From UBA9214 sp963701505 (GTDB lineage Bacteria > Pseudomonadota > Gammaproteobacteria > UBA9214), in contig CAVOZZ010000007.1 of assembly GCA_963701505.1 (NCBI GenBank), forward strand, positions 62,001 to 126,000: a stretch of 64,000 nt of DNA, in the 5' to 3' direction. Each line of letters begins with the position of its first letter. Within the stretch, counting starts at the first letter, position 1. The position numbers were made by a program, and so were the translations under genes. Below are positions 43,328 through 52,460 of this stretch, one piece after another. The notes beneath the pieces are model-generated. The model worked only from the letters and a program-made list of their open reading frames with translations. It did no database searches and had not been told where the DNA came from.

Positions 43328-44626
43328 GTGTCAATAGCCAGGAAATTGCTTGTCCTGAAGCTTCACTGGCAAATCCTGATCGCACTGCTGCTGGCCGTGA
43401 TTGCCGGCAAGCTATCGGGAGTCGAAGGCGCACTCTTCGGCATCCGTGTTCTTGATATCTATACCTTCCTGGGCACGATTTTCATGAACGCCCTGAAAAT
43501 GCTGATCGTCCCGCTGGTATTCTCCTCCATCATTACAGGTATTGCCGGCATCGGTGATAGCGGCGCCATGGGCCGTCTTGGTGGCAAGACACTGCTGTAC
43601 TACCTCAGCACCAGCCTGCTCGCCATTATCGTTGGCCTGACACTGGTGAATATCGTATCGCCCGGAATCGTCGACGGGGAACCCGCCAGGGAGGTGGTGG
43701 CCTTATCTGATGAATCCATCGCTGACATTGCAAGCCGTGTCGAGGGACGCGGCGCCGGCGACGTGGTGGATATCTTTGTCCGCATGGTACCGACCAATAT
43801 TGTTGCAGCGGCGGCAGAGGGCAGGATGCTGGGTCTGATTTTCTTCAGCCTGTTATTCGGCTATTTCATGACACGCGTTGCCGGCCCCCCGGGGCAAGTC
43901 CTGAAAGACCTCTGGCAGGGGGTATTCGAGGTCATGATGAAAATCACTGACTGGGTGATGAAATTCGCTCCCATCGGGGTATTTGCCCTGGTTGCCAAAG
44001 TGGTTGCCTCAACCGGATTTTCGGCCTTTGAACCGTTAATGGCCTTCTTCTTCACGGTACTCGCTGCGCTTGCGATCCACCTGCTACTGGTCCTTCCCCT
44101 GCTGTTGCGATTGGTGGCTGGCGTGAACCCGCTACGACACTTCCAGGCTATGTCACCGGCGCTGCTGATGGCCTTCTCGACGGCCTCATCGTCGGCGACC
44201 CTGCCAGTAACCATGGAATGCGTCGAAAAACGTGCCGGGGTATCCAATCAGACGACCAGCTTTGTATTACCGCTGGGGGCGACCGTCAACATGGACGGGA
44301 CGGCCTTGTATGAGTGTGTAGCGGCAATGTTCATCGCCCAGGCCTATGGTCTCGAACTAAGCTTCGCAACCCAGTTTACAGTCGTACTGGTTGCCCTGCT
44401 GACGTCGATTGGCGTGGCGGGCATTCCAGCGGCCAGCCTGGTTGCAATCACCATCATCCTGACAACCATCGGATTACCGGTTGAAGCAGTAGGTCTGATA
44501 CTGGCGGTAGATCGTGTACTGGATATGTGCCGCACCAGCGTCAATGTATTCAGCGATTCCTGCGGTGCCGTGCTAATTGGTCGACTGGAGGGTGAAACAG
44601 AAATCCTCACCAAAATGCAGGATTAG
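43328..44626 (+). CDS. Dicarboxylate/amino acid:cation symporter (GltP/DctA family)
   Basis: This secondary transporter family imports glutamate, aspartate or C4-dicarboxylates with protons or sodium. The 432-residue product starts at GTG 12 bases after ppiD. It has the family hallmarks: a serine-rich re-entrant loop FSTASSSATLPVTMEC, the substrate-binding helix VLPLGATVNMDGTALYECVA, and SIGVAGIPAASLVAITIIL with VDRVLDMCRTSVNVFSDSCG near the end. Aspartate in DRVLDMCRTSVNV fits an acidic substrate; the exact one is unknown. Confidence 0.92.
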   Translation: MSIARKLLVLKLHWQILIALLLAVIAGKLSGVEGALFGIRVLDIYTFLGTIFMNALKMLIVPLVFSSIITGIAGIGDSGAMGRLGGKTLLYYLSTSLLAIIVGLTLVNIVSPGIVDGEPAREVVALSDESIADIASRVEGRGAGDVVDIFVRMVPTNIVAAAAEGRMLGLIFFSLLFGYFMTRVAGPPGQVLKDLWQGVFEVMMKITDWVMKFAPIGVFALVAKVVASTGFSAFEPLMAFFFTVLAALAIHLLLVLPLLLRLVAGVNPLRHFQAMSPALLMAFSTASSSATLPVTMECVEKRAGVSNQTTSFVLPLGATVNMDGTALYECVAAMFIAQAYGLELSFATQFTVVLVALLTSIGVAGIPAASLVAITIILTTIGLPVEAVGLILAVDRVLDMCRTSVNVFSDSCGAVLIGRLEGETEILTKMQD

Positions 44627-44688
44627 TATCATTGCAAACGGATCACAGCAGCTACAGAAATAATCAAGTTGAGTGCAGGTTTTTTGCT

Positions 44689-44758
44689 GAATCGCCACGC
44701 ATTGCAGGGTAAAACACGAAAGCATAACCGCCTTGCAAGAAATTCTTCCGTGTCCTTC
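44689..44758. repeat. Intergenic repeat-like unit, copy 1
   Basis: GAATCGCCACG (44689-44699) and AATTCTTCCGTGTCCTTC (44741-44758) recur, in the same order and at similar spacing, at 61058-61116 in another intergenic gap. The rest of this 183-base gap between convergent genes has no gene. The two copies suggest a dispersed, probably non-coding repeat family. Confidence 0.5.
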
Positions 44759-44809
44759 GGTGCAATAATCCTTCTTTTTCAGGATAACTCAGGGCCCGCT
44801 TCTGTTTCG

Positions 44810-45595
44810 CTATTCAAGCGATGACATGCCTACCGTGTTATAGCCACAATCGACATAGGTAATCTCGCCGGTTATACCCGCAGCAAGATCGGAACAAAGA
44901 AATGCCGCTGCATTGCCTACATCCTCGATAGTCACATTACGCTTTAGCGGTGCGGTAGACGCAAAGACGTCCAGCATCTTCCGGAAATTACTGATGCCGG
45001 CAGCGGCCAGTGTTCTGATCGGACCAGCGGAAATGGCATTTACCCTGATCCCCTTTGCACCAAGGCTCTGTGCAAGGTAGCGCACATTGGCCTCGAGGCT
45101 GGCCTTCGCAACACCCATCACATTGTAGTTGGGTATGGACTGTACGGCACCCAGATAACTCATGGTCAACAGGGCTCCGTTGCGTCCCTCCATCAGTGGC
45201 CGACCGGCCTTGGCCAGCGCAGCAAAGCTGTAGGAACTGATATCGTGAGCAATCCTGAAACCCTCACGGGTAACACAATCGAGATAATCACCCGCCAGCT
45301 GATCTGCCGGCGCAAAGGCAACCGAATGGACGATAATATCCAGCCCGTCCCAGTGCTCGCCCAGTTGCGTAAACAGCTGATCGATCTGCTCGTCACTGCT
45401 CACATCGCAGGGCAGCACGATGCGAGAACCGCATTCGCCGGCCATTTTGGTCACGCGCTCAGCCAGTTTTTCATTGGGATAACTGAAGGCGAGTTCTGCA
45501 CCCTCACGCAACATTGCCTGTGCAACACCCCAGGCGATTGATCGATTACTAGCCAGCCCGACGATAAGGGCACGTTTTCCGCTCAAGAATCCCAT
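44810..45595 (-). CDS. fabI: Enoyl-[acyl-carrier-protein] reductase (NADH) FabI
   Basis: FabI carries out the last reduction in each fatty acid elongation round. The 261-residue short-chain dehydrogenase starts MGFLSGKRALIVGLASNRSI, and has ALLTMSYLGAVQSIPNYNVM and the catalytic Tyr-x6-Lys in YNVMGVAKASLEANVRYLAQ, followed by GAKGIRVNAISAGPIRTLAA. It is transcribed toward the symporter gene and is divergent from the ABC transporter; fabI next to this kind of transporter also occurs in Pseudomonas. Confidence 0.96.
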   Translation of the reverse strand: MGFLSGKRALIVGLASNRSIAWGVAQAMLREGAELAFSYPNEKLAERVTKMAGECGSRIVLPCDVSSDEQIDQLFTQLGEHWDGLDIIVHSVAFAPADQLAGDYLDCVTREGFRIAHDISSYSFAALAKAGRPLMEGRNGALLTMSYLGAVQSIPNYNVMGVAKASLEANVRYLAQSLGAKGIRVNAISAGPIRTLAAAGISNFRKMLDVFASTAPLKRNVTIEDVGNAAAFLCSDLAAGITGEITYVDCGYNTVGMSSLE

Positions 45596-45748
45596 AGCTG
45601 TACCTTGAATCCAGTGTAAAGTGAGTCTCAGGGTTGCCGTGCACTCCGTCTGCCGGAAACCGTGCCGCTACGGTACCGGAAAATGCCGGCAACGTGAAGG
45701 GGCTGAAAGTTATGAATCCCGGCACAACGATCATTATAATGCCCGGTC

Positions 45749-47971
45749 ATGCCAATTCTTCATGCCCGGGCTGCGGCCAGGCTGATCTCACCCGTGTGGA
45801 AAACCGCGCTGTATATCATCGTGGCAAGCGTATGGCTGAGTGCCTGTGACAACCAGCCATGGAATCGGCCATACCCAGCCGCCAGTGCGCGTGACAACGT
45901 TTTCTACTCGTTATTCCAGGAACGGCCCAAACACCTTGATCCGGCACAGTCATACAGTTCCAACGAAGTCACCTTTACCGGGCAGATATATGAACCGCCA
46001 CTGCAGTACCACTACCTGAAGCGTCCCTATGAATTGATCCCGCTAACAGCAACCGAGGTACCGGTGGCCAGATACTACAATACCGGGGGCACGCTGCTGC
46101 CAGACAATGCCAGTGCCGCTGACGTTGCCTACAGTATCTATGACATCCATGTACAACCCGGCATCAGGTACCAGCCACACCCGGCGTTTGCCAAAGACCG
46201 GCAGGGGGCGCTGCGCTATCATCACCTCACGGCTGAAGATCTGTCGGCAATCCATGTACTGGGTGATTTCAGGCATACCGGTACTCGCGAGCTCACGGCA
46301 GACGATTACGTCTATCAGATCAAGCGTCTTGCGCATCCGCAATTACATTCCCCGATATTTGGTCTGATGAGTGAATACATCGCCGGACTGGATGACTATG
46401 CCGGTACACTGAAAGGCGCCTATGAAGAAGCGGCTGCCGGAAAAGAGCAGGGCGTGTATCTTGACCTGACGAAGTATCCGCTTGAAGGTGCCGAAGTGAT
46501 CGATCGCTACAGCTATCGCATCAAGGTCCGCGGAAAATACCCGCAGCTGCTCTACTGGCTGGCAATGCCTTTCTTTGCGCCCGTGCCGCAGGAGGTGGAT
46601 CAATTTTATTCACAACCGGGAATGAAGCAACGCAATATCACACTGGACTGGTATCCTGTCGGAACCGGCCCCTACATGCTGACGATTAACAACCCCAATC
46701 GTCAGATGGTGATGGAGCGCAATCCGAATTTTCATGGTGAAAGCTATCCCGTTGAGGGGGCACCCGGGGACAGGGAGGCGGGACTGCTGGAGGATGCCGG
46801 CAAATCAGTGCCGTTTATTGACAAGGTTATATTCAGTCTGGAAAAGGAAACCATACCTTACTGGAACAAATTCCTGCAAGGCTACTACGACATCTCCGGC
46901 ATATCATCCGACAGCTTTGACCAGGCCATCAATATAGGTACTGGCGGTGAGGTCACGCTCACCGACGGCATGCTCAGGCAGGGCATCGAGCTGAACACCG
47001 CCGTCGCCACTTCAATCATGTATACCGGCTTCAACATGCAGGACCCGCTGGTCGGCGGCAATGCCGAAGCCGCCAGAAAGCTGCGCCTTGCAATATCAAT
47101 TGCCATCAATACCGAGGAGTACATCTCGATCTTTTTAAACGGCCGTGGCATTCCGGCACAGGGCGCGATCCCCCCTGGAATTTTCGGCTATGATGCCGGC
47201 ATCAACGGCATCAACCGCTACGTTTACCAGGAAACCGCACATGGTCCGGTACGCCGTTCCATCGAGGAGGCACGCACATTACTCGCTGAGGCCGGCTATC
47301 CGGAAGGTCGTGACATCAACAGCGGCAAACCGCTGGTTTTGCATTTTGATACGTCACAGACAGGGCCGGACGCCAAGGCACAGCTCGACTGGTTGATGAA
47401 ACAGTTTGCCAAGCTGAACATTCAGCTGGTCATCCGTGGCACCGACTACAACCGTTTCCAGGAAAAAATGCTCAAGGGAACCGCGCAGATCTTCCAGTGG
47501 GGCTGGAATGCCGATTATCCGGACCCGGAAAACTTCCTGTTTCTGCTCTATGGTCCGAACAGCAAGCTTGGACATAACGGCGAAAATGCGGCCAACTACC
47601 GCAACAGCGAATTCGATCGCCTGTTTGAGCAGATGAAGAGCATGGAAAACAGTCCGCTACGCCAGTCAATAATCAACCAGATGATGGAGCTTGCCCGCCA
47701 TGATGCACCCTGGGTGTGGGGATACTTTCCAAAACAGTTCTCCCTGCACCATGTCTGGGTAAAAAACTCGAAGCCCAATCTGATGGCAAACAATACCCTG
47801 AAATACCAGCGACTGGAACCGGCGCTGCGGACAGATTTGCAGAACCAATGGAACCGCCCGGTACGCTGGCCACTGTATGCCATGGCCATCATCGTTGTGC
47901 TGATTGTGTTGCCGGCCTTTGCAGGCTTTCGCCGCCAGCAGCGCATGTCGGCATACCGGGAGAAGCGTTGA
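45749..47971 (+). CDS. Peptide ABC transporter substrate-binding protein with C-terminal membrane helix
   Basis: This SBP_bac_5 family protein should capture oligopeptides in the periplasm. At 740 residues it is clearly longer than usual (about 530-600). It has a possible lipobox LSAC (cysteine near residue 33), FYSLFQERPKHLDPAQSYSS and WYPVGTGPYMLTINNPNRQM of the family, and an unexpected C-terminal helix (about 708-727, LYAMAIIVVLIVLPAFAGF) followed by a basic tail. ATG 45749 lies nine bases after TATAAT (45735-45740), suggesting a leaderless message; GTG 45794 is an alternative. It overlaps the first permease by one base. Confidence 0.9.
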   Translation: MPILHARAAARLISPVWKTALYIIVASVWLSACDNQPWNRPYPAASARDNVFYSLFQERPKHLDPAQSYSSNEVTFTGQIYEPPLQYHYLKRPYELIPLTATEVPVARYYNTGGTLLPDNASAADVAYSIYDIHVQPGIRYQPHPAFAKDRQGALRYHHLTAEDLSAIHVLGDFRHTGTRELTADDYVYQIKRLAHPQLHSPIFGLMSEYIAGLDDYAGTLKGAYEEAAAGKEQGVYLDLTKYPLEGAEVIDRYSYRIKVRGKYPQLLYWLAMPFFAPVPQEVDQFYSQPGMKQRNITLDWYPVGTGPYMLTINNPNRQMVMERNPNFHGESYPVEGAPGDREAGLLEDAGKSVPFIDKVIFSLEKETIPYWNKFLQGYYDISGISSDSFDQAINIGTGGEVTLTDGMLRQGIELNTAVATSIMYTGFNMQDPLVGGNAEAARKLRLAISIAINTEEYISIFLNGRGIPAQGAIPPGIFGYDAGINGINRYVYQETAHGPVRRSIEEARTLLAEAGYPEGRDINSGKPLVLHFDTSQTGPDAKAQLDWLMKQFAKLNIQLVIRGTDYNRFQEKMLKGTAQIFQWGWNADYPDPENFLFLLYGPNSKLGHNGENAANYRNSEFDRLFEQMKSMENSPLRQSIINQMMELARHDAPWVWGYFPKQFSLHHVWVKNSKPNLMANNTLKYQRLEPALRTDLQNQWNRPVRWPLYAMAIIVVLIVLPAFAGFRRQQRMSAYREKR

Positions 47972-48948
47972 TGCTTGCCTACATTGTCAGGCGCCTGCTC
48001 TACGCCATTCCCATCCTGATTGGCGTGAATCTGCTGACCTTCTATCTGTTCTTCGTGGTCAACTCGCCGGATGACATGGCGCGCATGCACCTGGGCATGA
48101 AGCGGGTGACACCGGAAGCGATCGAGAAATGGAAAGCCAGTCATGGCTATGACAAACCCTTGCTGCTGAACAACGAGGCGCAAGCGCTCGACAAGGTGAC
48201 CGATACGATCTTCTTCGAGAAATCGCTGAAGCTGTTCGTGTTTGATTTCGGCTATTCGGATGATGGCAGGGACATCAGTTATGACATTGGCCAGCGCATG
48301 ATGCCGAGTCTTGCGATTGCCATACCGTCACTGCTTATCGGCGTCATGGTAAATATCACCTTTGCCCTGTTAATGGCCTTTTTCAGGGGAACCTATATCG
48401 ATATTTCCGGGGTTATCCTGTGTGTGGTGCTGATGTCGATCTCCGCCATGTTCTACATCATCGGTGGTCAGTACCTGCTGGCGAAGTTGTTTCGGCTGAT
48501 GCCGATTTCCGGTTTTGACAGCGGACTGATCGCACTCAAGTTTATCCTGTTACCGGTGGTGATCAGTGTCGTCAGCGGCATCGGCTCCGGGGCACGCTGG
48601 TACCGGACCTTTTTTCTCGAGGAAGCCGGCAAGGACTACGTGCGCACCGCACGTGCAAAAGGTCTGTCCGAATCACTGGTACTGTTCCGGCACATCCTCA
48701 GGAATGCACTGATACCGATCGTCACCGGTGTAGTGGTACTGCTGCCGCTGCTATTCATGGGCAGCCTGCTGCTGGAATCGTTCTTCGCCATCCCGGGGCT
48801 GGGTAGCTATACCATCGACGCCATCAACAATCAGGACTTTGCCATCGTCAGGGTCATGGTGTTCCTTGGCTCCGTGCTGTACATCATCGGACTCATCCTC
48901 GTGGACATCAGCTATACCATTGTCGATCCGCGGGTGCGACTGACATGA
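47971..48948 (+). CDS. Peptide ABC transporter permease (DppB/OppB type)
   Basis: First membrane subunit of the transporter, 325 residues. It has the N-terminal signature MLAYIVRRLLYAIPILIGVN, then a cytoplasmic/periplasmic loop, five further helices and the coupling (EAA-like) segment KDYVRTARAKGLSESLVLFR. The start (ATG 47971) overlaps the preceding stop as TGATG, and its own stop overlaps the next gene by four bases (ATGA), so all three are translationally coupled. The longer open frame upstream is a shadow of the binding-protein gene. Confidence 0.93.
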   Translation: MLAYIVRRLLYAIPILIGVNLLTFYLFFVVNSPDDMARMHLGMKRVTPEAIEKWKASHGYDKPLLLNNEAQALDKVTDTIFFEKSLKLFVFDFGYSDDGRDISYDIGQRMMPSLAIAIPSLLIGVMVNITFALLMAFFRGTYIDISGVILCVVLMSISAMFYIIGGQYLLAKLFRLMPISGFDSGLIALKFILLPVVISVVSGIGSGARWYRTFFLEEAGKDYVRTARAKGLSESLVLFRHILRNALIPIVTGVVVLLPLLFMGSLLLESFFAIPGLGSYTIDAINNQDFAIVRVMVFLGSVLYIIGLILVDISYTIVDPRVRLT

Positions 48949-50351
48949 TGCCGGTGGTGCTCTGGACGGATGCGCTGATTTTCCTGCTCACCGCAGTGGT
49001 CATTATCTTTGTCGTCTATGCGCGCAGCAAACCACACCTGCGCGCGCCCTGGTACCGGGTATTCACGGGCCGCATCGCAGCAGGCTCTGTGGTGGTGCTG
49101 CTGGCCTTTGTTGTCACGGGCTTGCTGGACTCGGTACATTTTCGCCTGCAGCTGGAGAATAACGGTAACAGCAATGCAAACCACTATTCCGGAGAGGTAC
49201 TCAGCATCCTGGATGTACTGCTGGGCCCGATCAGGACACAGGTGGAAAAAACCTACTCGGCACCGTTTGCGACCCACCTGTTTGCCAAGGAAACCATCGA
49301 ACTGGATGACGGCACCAAGGTGCGTGACTATCCCCGGCTGCAATACGGCGGGAGCCATTTATCCGGCTCGGGCGAGGGCAAGTGGCAGGATATCCGGCAG
49401 CGCTGTCTGCTGTCCATAATCGAGGCACTGCTGGCCAGTGCCTTCGTCCTGTATGTGACTGCGGTGCTGCTGGGGCGGCGCACAGGTCGCAGCAGTCAAG
49501 AGATGGCGCGGGCGATATGGAGACGTGAAACCGGGCTGCCCTGGCGCACCCTGCTGGCGACCACCACATGGCTGCTGCTGCTTGTTTTTCTTGCCCTGAA
49601 CCTTGCCAGCGCCTTTCATGTTCTCGGCACCGACAAGGTCGGTCAGGATGTCTTTTACCTGACGTTGAAGAGCATCCGTACCGGTCTTGTCATTGGTACG
49701 CTGACCACGCTCATCATGCTGCCGTTTGCGATTTTTATGGGTATCGTTGCCGGTTACGCACGCGGCTGGATCGATGATGTGGTGCAATACATCTATACCA
49801 CCCTGAATTCCATCCCGGGTGTGCTGCTCATAGCCGCCTCGATCCTGATGCTGCAGGTGTATATCAGCAATCACCCAGAATATTTTGAAACAACTGTAGA
49901 AAGGGCAGATATCAGATTGTTATTTCTGTGTATTATACTCGGCATCACCAGCTGGACGGGACTCTGCAGGCTGCTGCGCGGCGAGTCGCTGAAGTTGCGC
50001 GAGGCCGAGTATATCCAGGCAGCCGTCTCCTTTGGCGTCGCACACGGCAAGATCATCACCCGCCATATCCTGCCGAATGTCATGCACGTGGTGCTGATTA
50101 CCGTGGTACTGGACTTCAGCGGACTGGTGCTGGCCGAGGCCGTGCTCTCGTACGTGGGAGTCGGTGTGGACCCGACCATGAACAGCTGGGGCAACATGAT
50201 CAACAGCGCACGCCTGGAAATGGCGCGTGAACCGGTGGTGTGGTGGTCGCTGTTGTCGGCCTTTCTGTTTATGTTCATGCTGGTGCTCGCAGCCAACCTG
50301 TTCTCCGATGCCGTGCGCGACGCCTTTGACCCGCGTACGCGCGCACGCTGA
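48945..50351 (+). CDS. Peptide ABC transporter permease (DppC/OppC type), enlarged
   Basis: Second membrane subunit. At 468 residues it is much longer than typical OppC/DppC (about 300). The extra part is N-terminal: two membrane helices, then a polar segment of about 100 residues (from ENNGNSNANHYSGEVLSIL to GEGKWQDIRQRCLL), then another helix before the standard core. The core has LGTDKVGQDVFYLTLKSIRT, GLVIGTLTTLIMLPFAIFMG and the coupling segment REAEYIQAAVSFGVAHGKII. The extension may contact the unusually long binding protein. Confidence 0.92.
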   Translation: MMPVVLWTDALIFLLTAVVIIFVVYARSKPHLRAPWYRVFTGRIAAGSVVVLLAFVVTGLLDSVHFRLQLENNGNSNANHYSGEVLSILDVLLGPIRTQVEKTYSAPFATHLFAKETIELDDGTKVRDYPRLQYGGSHLSGSGEGKWQDIRQRCLLSIIEALLASAFVLYVTAVLLGRRTGRSSQEMARAIWRRETGLPWRTLLATTTWLLLLVFLALNLASAFHVLGTDKVGQDVFYLTLKSIRTGLVIGTLTTLIMLPFAIFMGIVAGYARGWIDDVVQYIYTTLNSIPGVLLIAASILMLQVYISNHPEYFETTVERADIRLLFLCIILGITSWTGLCRLLRGESLKLREAEYIQAAVSFGVAHGKIITRHILPNVMHVVLITVVLDFSGLVLAEAVLSYVGVGVDPTMNSWGNMINSARLEMAREPVVWWSLLSAFLFMFMLVLAANLFSDAVRDAFDPRTRAR

Positions 50352-50370
50352 TTCACGTGGAACCCGCTTC

Positions 50371-52377
50371 ATGACACAAACCCTGCTCACTCTCGATAAT
50401 GTCTGCGTACAACTCGGCCACGGTGAAGCTGCGATACGACCAGTCGACAGTGTCAGCCTTGAAATACAAAGGGGCGAAACCTACGCACTGCTGGGAGAGT
50501 CCGGCTGCGGCAAATCAATGACAGCGCTGTCCATCCTGCGCCTGCTACCGCAGCCCATTGGCCATATTACATCGGGAAAAATATACCTCGGTGACAAGGA
50601 CCTCACGTCATTGCCCGAGTCGGAGATGCGTCGCATACGCGGACGCCGTATCTCCATGATCTTCCAGGAACCCATGACCTCGCTGAATCCGGTATTGACC
50701 ATTGGTGACCAGATCGCCGAGGTATTGACCCAGCATCATGGTATGAAAGGCCGTGTCGCTCAGGAGCGGGTACTGGAATTACTGGATGCCGTCGGCATCC
50801 CCGATGCCAGGCGACGTTACCGGGAGTATCCACACCAGCTATCCGGTGGCATGAAGCAACGCGTCATGATTTCGATTGCGCTCGCCGGCGAACCGGACCT
50901 GCTGATTGCCGATGAACCGACGACCGCGCTGGATGTCACCATACAGGCACAGGTGCTTGAACTGTTACAGCGGCTGCAGCAGGAAACCCACATGGCGATC
51001 CTGCTCATCACCCATGATCTCGGCATCGTGGCAGGCATGGCTGACCGGGTCGCGGTGATGTATGCAGGGCAAATCGTGGAAGAAGCCAGCCGCGATCGCT
51101 TCTTCGGCAATGCCCGTCACCCGTACAGTCGCAAACTGTTTGAATCCCTGCCGGAAGTACGCAAGCGCGAGCATGCCCTGGATACCATCAAGGGTACCGT
51201 ACCGTCACTGGATCGGGTGTTCACGGGATGCCGCTTCGTCGATCGCTGTGATTACGCCTGGGATCCGTGCCATACCCGGGTACCGGACTGGAACCGGGCA
51301 GAAACCGGTCACCATGCGCGTTGCCATCTGCTTGATCAATCGTTATCGCTACCGGCAACCGTTGAACTCGAACGCCTCGACAGCGCGATTGGGGCGACCC
51401 ATGACAGCCGGGGTGAAAGGTTGCTGCAGGTTGCCGACCTGAAAGTACATTTCCCGATACACAAGGGCATATTCAAGCGGGTTGCGGGTTATGTATATGC
51501 CGTCGACGGTGTCTCGATGTCGATCCCCCGGGGAAGTACCCAGGCGCTGGTTGGCGAGTCCGGCTGTGGCAAAACAACCGTCGGCAAGGGCATCCTGCAG
51601 TTAATCAGGCCGACCGCCGGCAGTGTGCGATTTGAGGACACCGAGCTCACGACGTTGAAAGGCAGGCAGCTCAGACAACAACGCTCGAACTTCCAGTTTA
51701 TCTTTCAGGACCCGTACTCTTCCATGAATCCACGCATGATGGTTGGCGATATCGTCGAGGAGGGCATGATTGCGCAGGGCATCGGCAATACCCGGCAGGA
51801 ACGCCGTGCACGTGTTGACGAACTGTTCAGGAAGGTGGGGCTTTCACCGGAACATGCGCAGCGTTATCCACACGAATTCTCCGGCGGGCAGCGGCAGCGT
51901 ATTTGTATTGCCCGCGCCCTTGCCGTTGATCCCCGACTGGTCATATGCGATGAACCGACCAGCGCACTCGATGTCTCGGTACAGGCGCAGATCCTGAACC
52001 TGTTGAAGGAGCTGCAGAATACACTGGGACTTTCCTACCTGTTCATCACCCACAACCTGTCCGTGGTGTCGTATCTGGCAGACCGTGTGGCGGTCATGTA
52101 TCTCGGGCGGATCGTGGAGGAGGGGCCGGTAGCCGAGGTGCTCGAGGCCCCACTGCATCCCTATACCCGTGCCTTGCTGTCCGCCGTTCCGGTGATCGAG
52201 CCCGAGTCCGCGCGGGAAATTATCCGCCTGGAGGGGGACCTGCCGTCCCCCTCCAGCCCGCCGCAAGGTTGCCACTTCCATCCACGCTGTCCGGAAGCGA
52301 TGGATGCCTGTCGCAAACGCTACCCGGATGAAACCCGCCTCGATGACCACAGCGTGCGCTGCTTTCTCCACCATTAG
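50371..52377 (+). CDS. Peptide ABC transporter ATP-binding protein, two fused ATPase domains
   Basis: A single 668-residue protein carries both ATPase domains of the transporter, as in YejF. Domain 1 has GESGCGKSMTALSILRLLP (Walker A), LSGGMKQRVMISIALAG (signature) and LLIADEPTTALDVTIQAQVL (Walker B). Domain 2 (from about residue 345) has GESGCGKTTVGKGILQLIRP, FSGGQRQRICIARALAVDPR and ICDEPTSALDVSVQAQ. Each domain ends with the oligopeptide-transporter C-terminal extension with cysteines (CRFVDRCDYAWDPCHTR; CHFHPRCPEAMDACRKR). Start at 50371, 19 bases after the second permease. Confidence 0.95.
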   Translation: MTQTLLTLDNVCVQLGHGEAAIRPVDSVSLEIQRGETYALLGESGCGKSMTALSILRLLPQPIGHITSGKIYLGDKDLTSLPESEMRRIRGRRISMIFQEPMTSLNPVLTIGDQIAEVLTQHHGMKGRVAQERVLELLDAVGIPDARRRYREYPHQLSGGMKQRVMISIALAGEPDLLIADEPTTALDVTIQAQVLELLQRLQQETHMAILLITHDLGIVAGMADRVAVMYAGQIVEEASRDRFFGNARHPYSRKLFESLPEVRKREHALDTIKGTVPSLDRVFTGCRFVDRCDYAWDPCHTRVPDWNRAETGHHARCHLLDQSLSLPATVELERLDSAIGATHDSRGERLLQVADLKVHFPIHKGIFKRVAGYVYAVDGVSMSIPRGSTQALVGESGCGKTTVGKGILQLIRPTAGSVRFEDTELTTLKGRQLRQQRSNFQFIFQDPYSSMNPRMMVGDIVEEGMIAQGIGNTRQERRARVDELFRKVGLSPEHAQRYPHEFSGGQRQRICIARALAVDPRLVICDEPTSALDVSVQAQILNLLKELQNTLGLSYLFITHNLSVVSYLADRVAVMYLGRIVEEGPVAEVLEAPLHPYTRALLSAVPVIEPESAREIIRLEGDLPSPSSPPQGCHFHPRCPEAMDACRKRYPDETRLDDHSVRCFLHH

Positions 52378-52460
52378 AGGTGGGAATCAGGGCCGGAAAT
52401 GCTAGAATCGCGGCTCGGTATCTTCACCATTCCAGATAATCCAGTATCAAGAGGCACACA

